Shown here piece by piece: positions 52,840 to 61,797 of a stretch of 64,000 nt of DNA; the first letter of the stretch is position 1, and each line of letters begins with the position of its first letter. This stretch comes from Flavobacteriales bacterium. GTDB taxonomy: Bacteria; Bacteroidota; Bacteroidia; Flavobacteriales; Weeksellaceae. Where the stretch lies: assembly GCA_020635515.1 (NCBI GenBank), contig JACJZS010000003.1, positions 186,001 through 250,000 on the forward strand. Reading direction: 5' to 3'. Below the pieces are notes generated by a model. The model saw nothing but the letters and a program-made list of their open reading frames with translations, was not told where the DNA came from and did not search any database. The translations under genes were made by a program, and so were the position numbers.

Positions 52840-53724
52840 TTAAGCAGATATTTTCTTTACTTCGTTTTTAATTCTTTGGTTTAAATCTTCAGAAACAGGA
52901 ACTAACGGTAATCTCACATACGGTTTTACAATACCTAATTCATTAAGAGCAGATTTTATTCCTGCAGGAGAACCTTCTTCAAAAATCAGAATTCCCATAT
53001 TCATTAGTTTATAAAAAATCTTGTATGATTCTTGTGCATTATTGTCCAACGCATAGTTGATCATGCTTGAAAATTCACTTGGAAATGCTTGAGCTAAAAC
53101 CGAAACAACTCCTGAAGCTCCCGCTAAAACCTGAGAATTCGCTAAATCATCATCTCCCGAAAGTACTAAAAAATCACTTGGTTTATCTTTGAGTATTTCC
53201 AAAGTTTGTACAAAACTCGGTGCAGCTTCCTTTACAGCAACTATATTTTTAAAGTCGTTTGCTAATCTCAAGGTTGTAGATACACTCATATTTACGACAG
53301 TTCTCCCTGGCACATTGTAAAGTATAATTGGTTTTTCGGTTGCGGTAGCAATTGCTTTATAATGCTGGTATATACCTTCTTGATTTGGTTTGTTATAATA
53401 CGGACAAACAGATAAGATTCCATAAAAATCACTTAAATCTGTTGTCTTAATTTTGTTTACAACTTCTTGTGTATTATTTCCACCTAAACCAAGAACTAAA
53501 GGAAGTCTATTGTTGTTTATTTTAATCACAAAGTCAATTATTGATTTTTTTTCATCATCAGATAAAGTAGCTGTTTCTGCAGTAGTACCTAGCAGTACAA
53601 AAAAATCAACTCCTCCACTTATATTAAATTCAATTAATTTTTCTAAAGCAGAAAAATCTATAGTTAAGTCTTCATTAAAAGGTGTTACCAATGCTACACC
53701 TGTTCCTCTTAGTACATTATCCAT
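52840..53724 (-). CDS. dapA: 4-hydroxy-tetrahydrodipicolinate synthase
   Basis: 294 residues, TIM barrel. Schiff-base Lys in IVAVKEAAPS, Tyr in ILYNVPGRT and the GTTAET motif are present. Condenses pyruvate with aspartate semialdehyde in lysine and meso-diaminopimelate synthesis, and so supports the peptidoglycan precursor supply. Confidence 0.96.
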   Translation of the reverse strand: MDNVLRGTGVALVTPFNEDLTIDFSALEKLIEFNISGGVDFFVLLGTTAETATLSDDEKKSIIDFVIKINNNRLPLVLGLGGNNTQEVVNKIKTTDLSDFYGILSVCPYYNKPNQEGIYQHYKAIATATEKPIILYNVPGRTVVNMSVSTTLRLANDFKNIVAVKEAAPSFVQTLEILKDKPSDFLVLSGDDDLANSQVLAGASGVVSVLAQAFPSEFSSMINYALDNNAQESYKIFYKLMNMGILIFEEGSPAGIKSALNELGIVKPYVRLPLVPVSEDLNQRIKNEVKKISA

Positions 53725-53876
53725 AACGTAAATTTACTTTTCTGCAAATTTCGCTAATTTTTAACAGAATACAATGAGTTTTACCTTTTATTTAGTAAGA
53801 TTAACGAAATCCGATAATTCTGTTTAAATGTACATGATTGTTTACGAATTAATATCTTTACAAAAAATAAGAATTT

Positions 53877-55145
53877 ATGAAACTTGCTCTTCATTGGAAA
53901 ATACTTATAGGAATGCTATTAGGTTTAATTTTTGGTTTCTTTGCTAAGGAATTTGAGCTCAATAGCTTTATAGTAGAATGGATTAAACCTTTGGGAACGG
54001 TATTCATCAACCTTTTAAAAATGATTGCTGTTCCATTAATTGTAGCATCTCTTATATGTGGAATGTCCGAATTAAAAGATATTTCTAAACTTAAACAATT
54101 AGGAAGCAAAACAATAATGATGTATTTACTTACCACATTTATAGCCGTTTGTACTGGATTAATTGTTGCCAACATAATACAACCAGGAAGTTTTATAAAT
54201 ACTGACTCTAGAGAGCTTCTTCTTGAATCTTTTTCTAACGATGCAAATTCAAAAATAGAACTTGCAATTACTCAAAAAGAGCAAGGAATTATGCAAACAT
54301 TGGTAGATATAGTTCCTGATAATTTTTTCTTTGCAATGAGTAATAATTCCAACATGTTACAAGTTATTTTCTTTGTTTTACTATTTGGATTGGGAATGAT
54401 TTTAATAGATAAAAAGAAATCAAAACCTGTGATAAAATTCTTTTATGGAGTAAATGAAATAATTTTAAAAATAATAGATTTGATTATGCTTTTTGCACCT
54501 ATTGGTGTTTTTGCCTTAATGAGTAGTTTAATTGCCGAAATTCCTGATTTTTCTATTTTACAGGCACTTTTAATTTATGGTTTTACCGTTGTTTTAGGTT
54601 TATCATTTTTAATTTTTATTCTCTATCCTTCTTTACTTTTTGTATTTACGAAACAAAAAACCATTTCTTTTTACCGTAAAATACTTCCTGCTCAATTATT
54701 GGCTTTTTCTACCAGTTCCAGTGCTGCTACACTACCTGTAACTATGGAATGTGTAATTGAAAAATTAAAAGTAAAACGAGAAGTTGCTGATTTTGTCCTA
54801 CCGATTGGAGCAACTATAAACATGGACGGAACGAGTTTGTATCAAGCAGTTGCAGCTCTTTTTATAGCACAAGTATTTGGAATTGATTTAAGTTTCAGTC
54901 AACAATTAATGATTGTACTTACGGCAACGTTGGCATCTATCGGTTCGGCGGCAGTTCCGAGTGCTGGAATGGTAATGTTGGTAATTGTTTTAGGACAAGC
55001 AGGTATTCCTGAAGCAGGTTTGGCATTAATATTTGCTATTGATCGTCCACTGGATATGTTTAGAACTATGGCAAATGTTACTAGTGATGCAACTGTAGCT
55101 ACAATTGTAGCAAAAATGAGCGAAAAGAAAAAGTCGTTTCACTAG
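53877..55145 (+). CDS. Dicarboxylate/amino acid:cation symporter (DAACS family)
   Basis: 422 residues with about eight membrane helices and the family's substrate-site signatures: serine-rich STSSSAATLPVT, NMDGTSLYQ and the final helix motif AIDRPLDMFRTMANVTSDA. Imports glutamate, aspartate or C4-dicarboxylates with Na+ or H+. The stop codon lies in the middle of a perfect palindrome. Confidence 0.93.
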   Translation: MKLALHWKILIGMLLGLIFGFFAKEFELNSFIVEWIKPLGTVFINLLKMIAVPLIVASLICGMSELKDISKLKQLGSKTIMMYLLTTFIAVCTGLIVANIIQPGSFINTDSRELLLESFSNDANSKIELAITQKEQGIMQTLVDIVPDNFFFAMSNNSNMLQVIFFVLLFGLGMILIDKKKSKPVIKFFYGVNEIILKIIDLIMLFAPIGVFALMSSLIAEIPDFSILQALLIYGFTVVLGLSFLIFILYPSLLFVFTKQKTISFYRKILPAQLLAFSTSSSAATLPVTMECVIEKLKVKREVADFVLPIGATINMDGTSLYQAVAALFIAQVFGIDLSFSQQLMIVLTATLASIGSAAVPSAGMVMLVIVLGQAGIPEAGLALIFAIDRPLDMFRTMANVTSDATVATIVAKMSEKKKSFH

Positions 55146-55156
55146 TGAAACGACTT
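55131..55156. terminator. 26-base perfect palindrome over the symporter stop codon
   Basis: AAGTCGTTTCACT followed at once by its inverse complement AGTGAAACGACTT. The TAG stop (55143-55145) sits at the centre. It probably folds as a terminator stem for the plus strand, though without a long T run, or could be a protein-binding site. Confidence 0.55.
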
Positions 55157-55181
55157 GTATATTTCTTAAAAAAATAACTTT

Positions 55182-55454
55182 TTAGTTAAGGGAATCAGAT
55201 AATTCTGAACCAGCTTTAAACTTAGCTACTTTCTTTGCAGCAATTTGGATTTTTTGCTTTGTCTGAGGGTTGATTCCTTCTCTAGCACTTCTTTCTGAAA
55301 CTGAAAAAGTTCCAAATCCGATTAAAGAGATTCTTCCTCCTGCTTGCAATGTTTTAGTAACGTTGCTTGTAAAAGACTCTAACGCTTTCTTAGCAGCTAC
55401 TTTAGAAATGTCTGCATCAGAAGCTATTGCATCAATTAGTTCTGTTTTGTTCAT
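55182..55454 (-). CDS. HU-family DNA-binding protein
   Basis: 90 residues: NKTELIDAIASDADISKVAAKKAL, GFGTFSVSERSAREGINPQT and the arm/tail RKKVAKFKAGSEL-like end (here KVAKFKAGSELSDSLN) define HU/IHF. Bends and compacts DNA. It has the best-formed promoter in the window. Confidence 0.96.
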   Translation of the reverse strand: MNKTELIDAIASDADISKVAAKKALESFTSNVTKTLQAGGRISLIGFGTFSVSERSAREGINPQTKQKIQIAAKKVAKFKAGSELSDSLN

Positions 55455-55489
55455 GTTAACTATAATTTATATTGGTTAGTAAATATACA

Positions 55490-55519
55490 CAAAGATAAGA
55501 TTTTGTTTTAGTTACGCAA
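55490..55519 (-). promoter_or_regulatory. Promoter of the HU gene
   Basis: On the minus strand TTG (55519-55517), a 19-base spacer and TATCTTTG (55497-55490): a good match to the Bacteroidetes sigma-ABfr consensus TTTG-N19-TAnnTTTG. Confidence 0.65.
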
Positions 55520-55554
55520 CTATATTTCGTTTATTTTTGGCTATATTACGATTT

Positions 55555-56628
55555 TTATAGCGTTTTATCAAAATTTAAACTTATTTTTTTACTTATAGGA
55601 GTTGCAACACAAATTAAACGATAGTTACTTTTAATTTCGGATTCCGTCAAGATGGAGTTTTCAATCATTCCTAAATTTCCCTTTACAATTTTGCATGCAC
55701 ATTGAGTACAAACTCCTCCTTTGCATGAATATGGAATTTGATATCCTCTATCTAAAAAAGCATCTAGCAATGAAGATTCTAATGTTTTCCAAATAATTTT
55801 ATTTTGCTCTCCTTTAAACATAAAATCAACTTCCACTTCCTCTATTTCTTTATGTTGACTTGAAATTTTATTGTAAAAATCTTGTAAATTATGATGCTGA
55901 AAAAATTCGTAATGAATATTTTTTATTGGAATTCCTAAATTTAAAGTTGCCAAAACTATTTCTTTAATCATTTCTGGTTGTCCACACACCATTACTTCAT
56001 CAACTTCGTCCCAATCCAATAGTTGATTGATGAATAATTTTAATTTTTTCTCTGTGATTCTTCCTTGAAACAAAGGATCACATTTCTGTTCGGTGTATAA
56101 AAAATAAGGATATAAATTTTTAGGATACTGATTATTTAATTCTTCAATTTCATCGTAAAAAATAGTTTTTTCTTGCGATTTATTTCCATAAAAAAGATAT
56201 ATAGAAACACCTTTTTCGGTTTTTAAAGTATGTTTTATGATGCTAATTATAGGTGTAATACCACTTCCTGTTGCAAAAAAAACAAGAGTTCTTTTTTCAT
56301 TTGGTCGTTCTGGAATTACAAAATTCCCTTTAGGAAAAGAAACTTCTAGCGTAGAAAGATCATTGATATAATCGTATAAATAATGCGAAATAGTTCCTTC
56401 TTTTGCTTTTTTTATAAGTATTGATAAATTTCCCTCATCTGGAGCAGAACATAAAGAATAATCTCGATAATGATACGTTTCGTCTAATTTAATCTTAAGT
56501 GTAATGTATTGTCCTGGTTTAAATTTAAAATACTGTTTCAGTTCTTTGGGAACATTCAAGTTGATACGTACCGAATCTAATGTTGGATACGAATGCGATA
56601 CAATAGACAGCATATTAAATTCATCCAT
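55555..56628 (-). CDS. Ferredoxin-type FAD/NAD(P)H oxidoreductase with 2Fe-2S domain (PaaE-like)
   Basis: 357 residues. FAD-binding barrel (HYRDYSLCSAPDEG, with the RxYS motif), NAD(P)-binding domain (FFATGSGITPIISIIKH, MVCGQPEMI) and a C-terminal plant-type 2Fe-2S ferredoxin domain with CKGGVCTQCAC and the fourth Cys in RLICVATP. The order matches PaaE, the reductase of phenylacetyl-CoA oxygenase, but no paa genes are nearby, so it may serve another oxygenase or desaturase. Confidence 0.88.
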   Translation of the reverse strand: MDEFNMLSIVSHSYPTLDSVRINLNVPKELKQYFKFKPGQYITLKIKLDETYHYRDYSLCSAPDEGNLSILIKKAKEGTISHYLYDYINDLSTLEVSFPKGNFVIPERPNEKRTLVFFATGSGITPIISIIKHTLKTEKGVSIYLFYGNKSQEKTIFYDEIEELNNQYPKNLYPYFLYTEQKCDPLFQGRITEKKLKLFINQLLDWDEVDEVMVCGQPEMIKEIVLATLNLGIPIKNIHYEFFQHHNLQDFYNKISSQHKEIEEVEVDFMFKGEQNKIIWKTLESSLLDAFLDRGYQIPYSCKGGVCTQCACKIVKGNLGMIENSILTESEIKSNYRLICVATPISKKISLNFDKTL

Positions 56629-56714
56629 ACGATATATTATTTTCCTTTATATAAAAAAGTCATTTTCAAACCTATGAAAATGACGTTATTTTTGTTTTTT
56701 AATCAATTTATCAC

Positions 56715-57032
56715 TTACAAAAGTGCATCAATTTTTTCTGCTAATTTTTCTTTTGGAACAACTCCTACAACCTTGTCTACTACTTGTCCTCCTTTAAAGA
56801 AAAGAATTGTTGGTATGTTTCTAATTCCATACTCTACCGATACATCTTGATTGTTATCTACATCAACTTTACCAACTAATGCTTTACCATCGTATTCTTT
56901 TGCTAATTCCTCTACAACAGGAGCTACCATTCTACAAGGCCCACACCATGCCGCCCAAAAGTCTACCAATACTGGTTTATCCGATTTAACAACCTGCTCA
57001 TTGAAATTATTGTCTGTAAATTCTAGTGCCAT
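56715..57032 (-). CDS. trxA: Thioredoxin
   Basis: 105 residues when started at MALEFTDNNF; active site WCGPC with Cys30 and Cys33, and the cis-Pro segment RNIPTILFFKGG. General disulfide reductase. A longer in-frame ATG at 57119 would add 29 residues, but the TACCTTTG promoter element at 57057-57064 lies between the two, so the short start is chosen. Confidence 0.95.
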   Translation of the reverse strand: MALEFTDNNFNEQVVKSDKPVLVDFWAAWCGPCRMVAPVVEELAKEYDGKALVGKVDVDNNQDVSVEYGIRNIPTILFFKGGQVVDKVVGVVPKEKLAEKIDALL

Positions 57033-57056
57033 AATGATTTCGTTTTTTAGTCTTTG

Positions 57057-57064
57057 CAAAGGTA
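57057..57064 (-). promoter_or_regulatory. Putative -7 element for trxA
   Basis: Minus-strand TACCTTTG (TAnnTTTG match), 24 bases before the chosen start codon. It supports the shorter trxA start. Confidence 0.5.
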
Positions 57065-57219
57065 TATTTTTTTTGTAATTAACATACGAAGTAATAATAC
57101 TTTTTAATGATAGCACCATTTTATAAAGAAATTATTACCTAAGTCAATCTTCTTTATACCATGTTAAAACTTTTGATTTCTATATTTTTTTGATGATTAA
57201 TAATCTATATTTTCAGCTT

Positions 57220-58101
57220 TTATTTAAAGCTATTCTTATATGCAAGCATTGTGTTTTTAAGTAGCATTGCACGAGTCATTGGTCCTACTCCACCAGGGAC
57301 AGGCGTTATATAACTAGCTTTATCTTTTACATCTTCATAATCCACATCTCCTGCAAGAGAATATCCTTTTGGTTTTGAAGAATCGTCTACTCTAGTAATC
57401 CCTACATCTATTATTATTGCTCCATCTTTTATCATAGATGACTTTAGGAAATTAGGGTTTCCCAATGCTGTGATTACTATATCTGCATTTTTTGTATATT
57501 GTTCTATATTTTCTGTTCCAGAATGCGTAAGAGTCACTGTACAATCACCAGGATATGCTTTTCTTCCCATAAGTATACTCATTGGTTTCCCTACTATTCT
57601 ACTTCTACCTATAATTACACAATGCTTTCCTTTAGTAGGAATTTTATAATGTTCTAATAAACACAAAATACCATAAGGAGTTGCAGGTAAAAAAGCCTCC
57701 ATATCAAGAGCCATTTTCCCAAAATTTTGAGGATGAAAACCGTCTACATCTTTATCTGGATTTATACTCATTATTATTTTTTCTTGATTGATGTGCTTTG
57801 GTAAAGGAAGTTGAACAATAAACCCATCTAATCCGTCCTCATTGTTTAATTTATCTATTTCTTGTAACAGCTCTTCTTCCGAAATTGTATCAGGAAGACG
57901 TACTAAAGAAGATTTAAAACCCACCTCTTTACAATCTTTTATTTTGTTGTTTACATACGTTTTACTCGCACCATTCTCTCCTACTAACACTGCACCAAGG
58001 TGAGGTTGTCTCCCAAATTTACCTACCAATTTATCTACTTCTTCCTTAATTTGGGTCTTAACGTGTTTTGCTACTTCGTTTCCATTTAATATTTTTACCA
58101 T
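57220..58101 (-). CDS. folD: Bifunctional methylenetetrahydrofolate dehydrogenase / methenyl-THF cyclohydrolase
   Basis: 293 residues from MVKILNGNEV. Catalytic Lys in ASKTYVNNK, GFIVQLPLPKH, NAD(P) loop IIGRSRIVGKPM and the end motif PVPGGVGPMT are typical FolD. Interconverts one-carbon folate forms. An upstream ATG at 58125 would add eight residues but overlaps the promoter element at 58123-58130, so I prefer the internal start. Confidence 0.95.
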   Translation of the reverse strand: MVKILNGNEVAKHVKTQIKEEVDKLVGKFGRQPHLGAVLVGENGASKTYVNNKIKDCKEVGFKSSLVRLPDTISEEELLQEIDKLNNEDGLDGFIVQLPLPKHINQEKIIMSINPDKDVDGFHPQNFGKMALDMEAFLPATPYGILCLLEHYKIPTKGKHCVIIGRSRIVGKPMSILMGRKAYPGDCTVTLTHSGTENIEQYTKNADIVITALGNPNFLKSSMIKDGAIIIDVGITRVDDSSKPKGYSLAGDVDYEDVKDKASYITPVPGGVGPMTRAMLLKNTMLAYKNSFK

Positions 58102-58122
58102 TTCTTTTAGAATTGTTTCTCG

Positions 58123-58130
58123 CAAAGTTA
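58123..58130 (-). promoter_or_regulatory. Putative -7 element for folD
   Basis: Minus-strand TAACTTTG (TAnnTTTG), 21 bases before the chosen ATG. Decides the start choice for folD. Confidence 0.5.
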
Positions 58131-58212
58131 CTTTTTTTCTTAATTTCTTCTAAATTTTATCACAAAAAATTAAAAAATTCTTATTTTTAATCCCACTTCT
58201 AAAAATAGGAAG

Positions 58213-58220
58213 TATATTTG
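58213..58220 (+). promoter_or_regulatory. Putative -7 element for the prc operon
   Basis: TATATTTG, full match to TAnnTTTG, 31 bases before the prc start codon. No clear -33 element. Confidence 0.5.
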
Positions 58221-58251
58221 CATTATTGCTCAAAAACCCTTTACATAAAGT

Positions 58252-60390
58252 ATGTTAAAAAATAGCGTTATACTAGGATGTTTTGCATCTCTTTCATTGT
58301 TTCTTTTTTGTTTTAACTCTTCTAGTGACGGAGGTGGAGATGATGAAGCTACTGTGATAAGAAAAGTTCGTAATACACTTACTCAGATGCATTATTCATC
58401 AAAACGAATTGATGACAAATTCTCTAAAGATGTGTTTAAAAGATATATAGATATTTTAGATCCTTTTAAAAGATATTTTAAACAATCTGACTTTACAGAA
58501 TTCAAAAAATATGAATTTTTACTTGATGATTATTTTAACGAAGATAATGTTGACTTCTACCACTTAACTGTAGATCGATTTTACGAACGTGTAGAAGAAT
58601 CAGAAAAAATAGTAAATGAAATTCTAGAACTTCCTCTTAATTTTAACGAAGAAGAATTCCTAAATACAAACGAAGACACCAACGAATATGCTAAAACTGA
58701 TGAAGAATATAGAAATAACTGGAAAAAATTCTTAAAATATCAGGTTTTACGCGAGGCCGAAACACTACAAGGTCTTGGAGATGAAATAGAATCTGAAAGT
58801 AAAGACTCAGCAAGTACTAAAACGTTCCAAGCGATACCTAAACCTTTTGATGCCGTAAAAGACTCTGCTGTTGCAGAAGTAAAAGAATACATGAAAGATT
58901 ATTTTAGACGTGTTAAGTCTAGAAAAAAACAAGATTATTTCTCTATCTATGTAAATTCTTTCACAGAAGAATTCGATCCACATACTACTTATTTTTCACC
59001 AAAAGAACAAGATAATTTTAACTCTAGTATAAGTGGAAAAATCATAGGTGTTGGTGCTCGATTACAAGATAAAAAAGGGTATCCTATTTTTGTAGAGCTT
59101 ATAATTGGCGGACCTGCATGGAAAAGCAATCAGATAGAAGTTGGCGATAAAATACTAAAAGTTGGTCAAGGAAAAAAAGAACCTGTAAATGTGGTAGGAA
59201 TGCTCCTAGAAGACGCGATTCAGTTTATACGAGGAGAATTAAACTCTGAAGTAGTTCTTGTAATACAGAAAAAAGACGGAACTATAAAATCCGTATCTAT
59301 GACTCGTGAAGAGATTGAACTGGACGAAAGTTTTGCAAGAAGTGCTATCATAAAAAAAGGCAATAAAAAATATGGGATTATTTACCTCCCTGAGTTTTAC
59401 ATAGACTTGGAAAATCCTAAAAATGGAAGAAACTGTTCCGAAGATATTAAAAATGAAATTATAGAACTAAAAAAAGAAGGAATAGAAGGCCTTATCATTG
59501 ATTTACGAGGAAATGGTGGAGGTTCTTTACCTGAGGTAATTGAAATTGCAGGACAATTTATTACTACAGGTCCTATTGTTCAAGTAAGACGTACAGACGG
59601 TTACGAAAAAGTTCATAATGACAAAGATTCCTCTGTAGAATGGACAGGTCCTCTTGTAGTTCTCGTAAATGAAATGTCGGCTTCTGCATCTGAGATATTT
59701 GCTGCGGCAATACAAGACTATAAAAGAGGTGTAATTATAGGTCCTTCTCAAACGTATGGAAAAGGAACTGTTCAATCTGTAATGCCTTTGGATCGATTTA
59801 ATTTTTCTGATGATAAATACGGAGCTATTAAACTTACAATTCAAAAATTCTATAGAATTAACGGAAGTTCTACTCAATTAAAAGGTGTGGTTCCCGACAT
59901 AATTCTAGATAGCGAATACAAATATGCAGATATAAAAGAATCGGCTCAAGATAATGCTCTTCCGTGGGATAATGTAGAAAAATTATCGTACCTCACTTGG
60001 TTTCAGCAAGTAGATTATGACTACATAAAAAACAATAGTAAAAAACGTCTTGAAAACCAATCGTATCTAAAAAAGATAAATGATAAAGCAGAGTGGATAA
60101 AGTCGGTTACTGATGAAAAAGAAATTCCTCTTAATCATAAAGAATACTTTGAAGATGCAAAGAAGAAAGTAAATCTTGCTAAAAAATTTGAAGACGAACT
60201 AGTGTACAATACGACTCTAAAAGTTCAGACACCTGCCGATGAAGAAGTATTATTCAAAAGTGACACTGTACTGAAAAGCAAAAGAGAACGTTGGTATAAA
60301 AACTTAAGACACGATTTTACTGTAGATGAAGCTGTAAATGTACTCCAAGATATCAACCATAAATATTCTTACACTTCCTACTCAAAATAA
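58252..60390 (+). CDS. prc: Carboxy-terminal processing protease Prc/Tsp (S41)
   Basis: 712 residues with a hydrophobic N-terminus (LGCFASLSLFLFCF) for export. Tsp-type N-terminal helical domain, PDZ domain at about 255-335 (KIIGVGARLQDKKGYPIF), S41 core with GNGGGSLPEV, catalytic Ser in NEMSASASEIFAAA and Lys in TYGKGTVQ, and a Tsp C-terminal domain. Trims or degrades periplasmic and envelope proteins. The next frame overlaps its end by up to 53 bases. Confidence 0.93.
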   Translation: MLKNSVILGCFASLSLFLFCFNSSSDGGGDDEATVIRKVRNTLTQMHYSSKRIDDKFSKDVFKRYIDILDPFKRYFKQSDFTEFKKYEFLLDDYFNEDNVDFYHLTVDRFYERVEESEKIVNEILELPLNFNEEEFLNTNEDTNEYAKTDEEYRNNWKKFLKYQVLREAETLQGLGDEIESESKDSASTKTFQAIPKPFDAVKDSAVAEVKEYMKDYFRRVKSRKKQDYFSIYVNSFTEEFDPHTTYFSPKEQDNFNSSISGKIIGVGARLQDKKGYPIFVELIIGGPAWKSNQIEVGDKILKVGQGKKEPVNVVGMLLEDAIQFIRGELNSEVVLVIQKKDGTIKSVSMTREEIELDESFARSAIIKKGNKKYGIIYLPEFYIDLENPKNGRNCSEDIKNEIIELKKEGIEGLIIDLRGNGGGSLPEVIEIAGQFITTGPIVQVRRTDGYEKVHNDKDSSVEWTGPLVVLVNEMSASASEIFAAAIQDYKRGVIIGPSQTYGKGTVQSVMPLDRFNFSDDKYGAIKLTIQKFYRINGSSTQLKGVVPDIILDSEYKYADIKESAQDNALPWDNVEKLSYLTWFQQVDYDYIKNNSKKRLENQSYLKKINDKAEWIKSVTDEKEIPLNHKEYFEDAKKKVNLAKKFEDELVYNTTLKVQTPADEEVLFKSDTVLKSKRERWYKNLRHDFTVDEAVNVLQDINHKYSYTSYSK

Positions 60391-61387
60391 ATTGGATTTG
60401 AACGAGATAATTTTAGAACTAAAAAACAATTGGAATTTATCGGTTGACTCCGTAAAAATGATTCCTAAAAGCGGTTCTGAAAGAGAAAATTACATTGTAG
60501 AAACAAATTCTAATAAATTTGTATTCACAAAAAACAATGATGTTTCTGAGAACGAAAGTTTTATTTATTTTTCAAGATTTTTAAAAAGCAAAAACATTGC
60601 TGTACCCGAAATTATAAAAGTTGCTAAAGATAAAAAATCCTATTTACAAAGCTTTGCAGGAGATGCTACATTATTAGATGTTCGGTTAAGTGATGGATTT
60701 TCAGATAAGGTAATCAGCTTGTATTACAAAACATTAGATGAACTTTTTAAGTTTCAAACAGTAGAAAATATTGATTATTCCAAGTGTTTTGATTTTAAAG
60801 AATTCAATTCTAAACTAATCATTCACGATTTATATTATTTTAAAAATTACTTTCTAGATATACTTAATTTTCCTTATTCCAAAGTTGAATTACTCAATGA
60901 GTTTGAAATTTTTTCTAATGAATTACAGAAATTAAAGCCAAAAGGATTAATGTTTCGTGATTTTCAAAGTAGAAACATCATGATTCAAGGAAATTCATTG
61001 TGTTTTATTGATTTTCAAGGAGCGATGTTGGGAAATATGATGTATGATTTAATTTCACTTATTTGGCAAGCAAAAGCAGAAATTCCAGAAAATTTAAAAA
61101 CCAAATTCAAAGAATATTATTTCCAAAAAATTCAAACTTACTTTCCTGCTGTTTCGTATAAAGAATTAAATAAATCCTATGAATATTGTTTGATTATACG
61201 ATTATTACAAGTTTTAGGAGCTTATGGATTCAGAGGTTTAATTCAGAAAAAACAACATTTTTTAGAAAGTATAGAAAACGGACAAAAAAATCTAAACTAT
61301 ATATTAGATAAATCTGAAGTTTTAGACAAGTTCCCTACTTTAAAAAGTTGTATCAATCATTGTGCTAACACCAAAATAAAAATATAA
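60338..61387 (+). CDS. AmgK-like aminoglycoside-phosphotransferase-fold sugar kinase
   Basis: APH-fold kinase. Nucleotide region SGSERENYIV, catalytic loop MFRDFQSRNIMI (Brenner-type Asp and Asn present; the usual preceding His or Tyr is Phe) and metal-binding IDFQGAM are the AmgK pattern. AmgK phosphorylates MurNAc at C1 in wall recycling. The listed ATG lies inside prc; in-frame TTG codons at 60392 and 60398, just after the prc stop, would give a start more like homologues (about 331 residues). The end overlaps the next start by one base (TAATG). The substrate is inferred from homology and from the two following genes. Confidence 0.8.
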   Translation: MYSKISTINILTLPTQNKLDLNEIILELKNNWNLSVDSVKMIPKSGSERENYIVETNSNKFVFTKNNDVSENESFIYFSRFLKSKNIAVPEIIKVAKDKKSYLQSFAGDATLLDVRLSDGFSDKVISLYYKTLDELFKFQTVENIDYSKCFDFKEFNSKLIIHDLYYFKNYFLDILNFPYSKVELLNEFEIFSNELQKLKPKGLMFRDFQSRNIMIQGNSLCFIDFQGAMLGNMMYDLISLIWQAKAEIPENLKTKFKEYYFQKIQTYFPAVSYKELNKSYEYCLIIRLLQVLGAYGFRGLIQKKQHFLESIENGQKNLNYILDKSEVLDKFPTLKSCINHCANTKIKI

Positions 61388-61791
61388 TGCTTACCATAGA
61401 AATCAATAGTTTTTCTTATAAAAAAGGGATTCCAACTGATAAATCAGGAAACGGAGGAGGTTTTGTTTTTGATTGTAGAGGAATTCTAAATCCTGGAAGG
61501 TACGACAGGTACAAAAAACTATCGGGTAAAGACAAGGACGTTCAAGAGTTTTTGCTCGCAAAAACCTTATTTCCTCAATTTATAGACTCTGTAAAATCAA
61601 TTATTTCCATAAACGTAGATGATTATGTAGAACGTGGATTTACCAACCTCCAAATATCCTTTGGTTGTACAGGAGGACAGCATCGTTCAGTATTTTCTGC
61701 TGAAACAATTACTCAATTTCTAACTAAAAAATACGGAGAAAAAGTGCTTATAAAACTCACACACATCAATCAAGAAAACTGGATAAAATAA
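61387..61791 (+). CDS. Stand-alone RapZ C-terminal domain protein
   Basis: 134 residues: FSYKKGIPTDKSGNGGGFVF, DCRGILNPGRY and FGCTGGQHRSVFSAE are the signature of the C-terminal half of RapZ (YvcJ). The N-terminal P-loop ATPase domain of classical RapZ is absent. In E. coli this C-terminal half binds glucosamine-6-phosphate and sRNA. Here it is translationally coupled to an AmgK-like kinase and followed 6 bases later by a MurU-like nucleotidyltransferase, suggesting an amino-sugar sensor or an adaptor in wall-sugar recycling. Confidence 0.85.
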   Translation: MLTIEINSFSYKKGIPTDKSGNGGGFVFDCRGILNPGRYDRYKKLSGKDKDVQEFLLAKTLFPQFIDSVKSIISINVDDYVERGFTNLQISFGCTGGQHRSVFSAETITQFLTKKYGEKVLIKLTHINQENWIK

Positions 61792-61797
61792 AACACT

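Noticed and set aside
57033..57119. Longer thioredoxin from ATG at 57119
   Set aside because: The extension is basic and unlike any thioredoxin N-terminus, and a promoter element lies within it.
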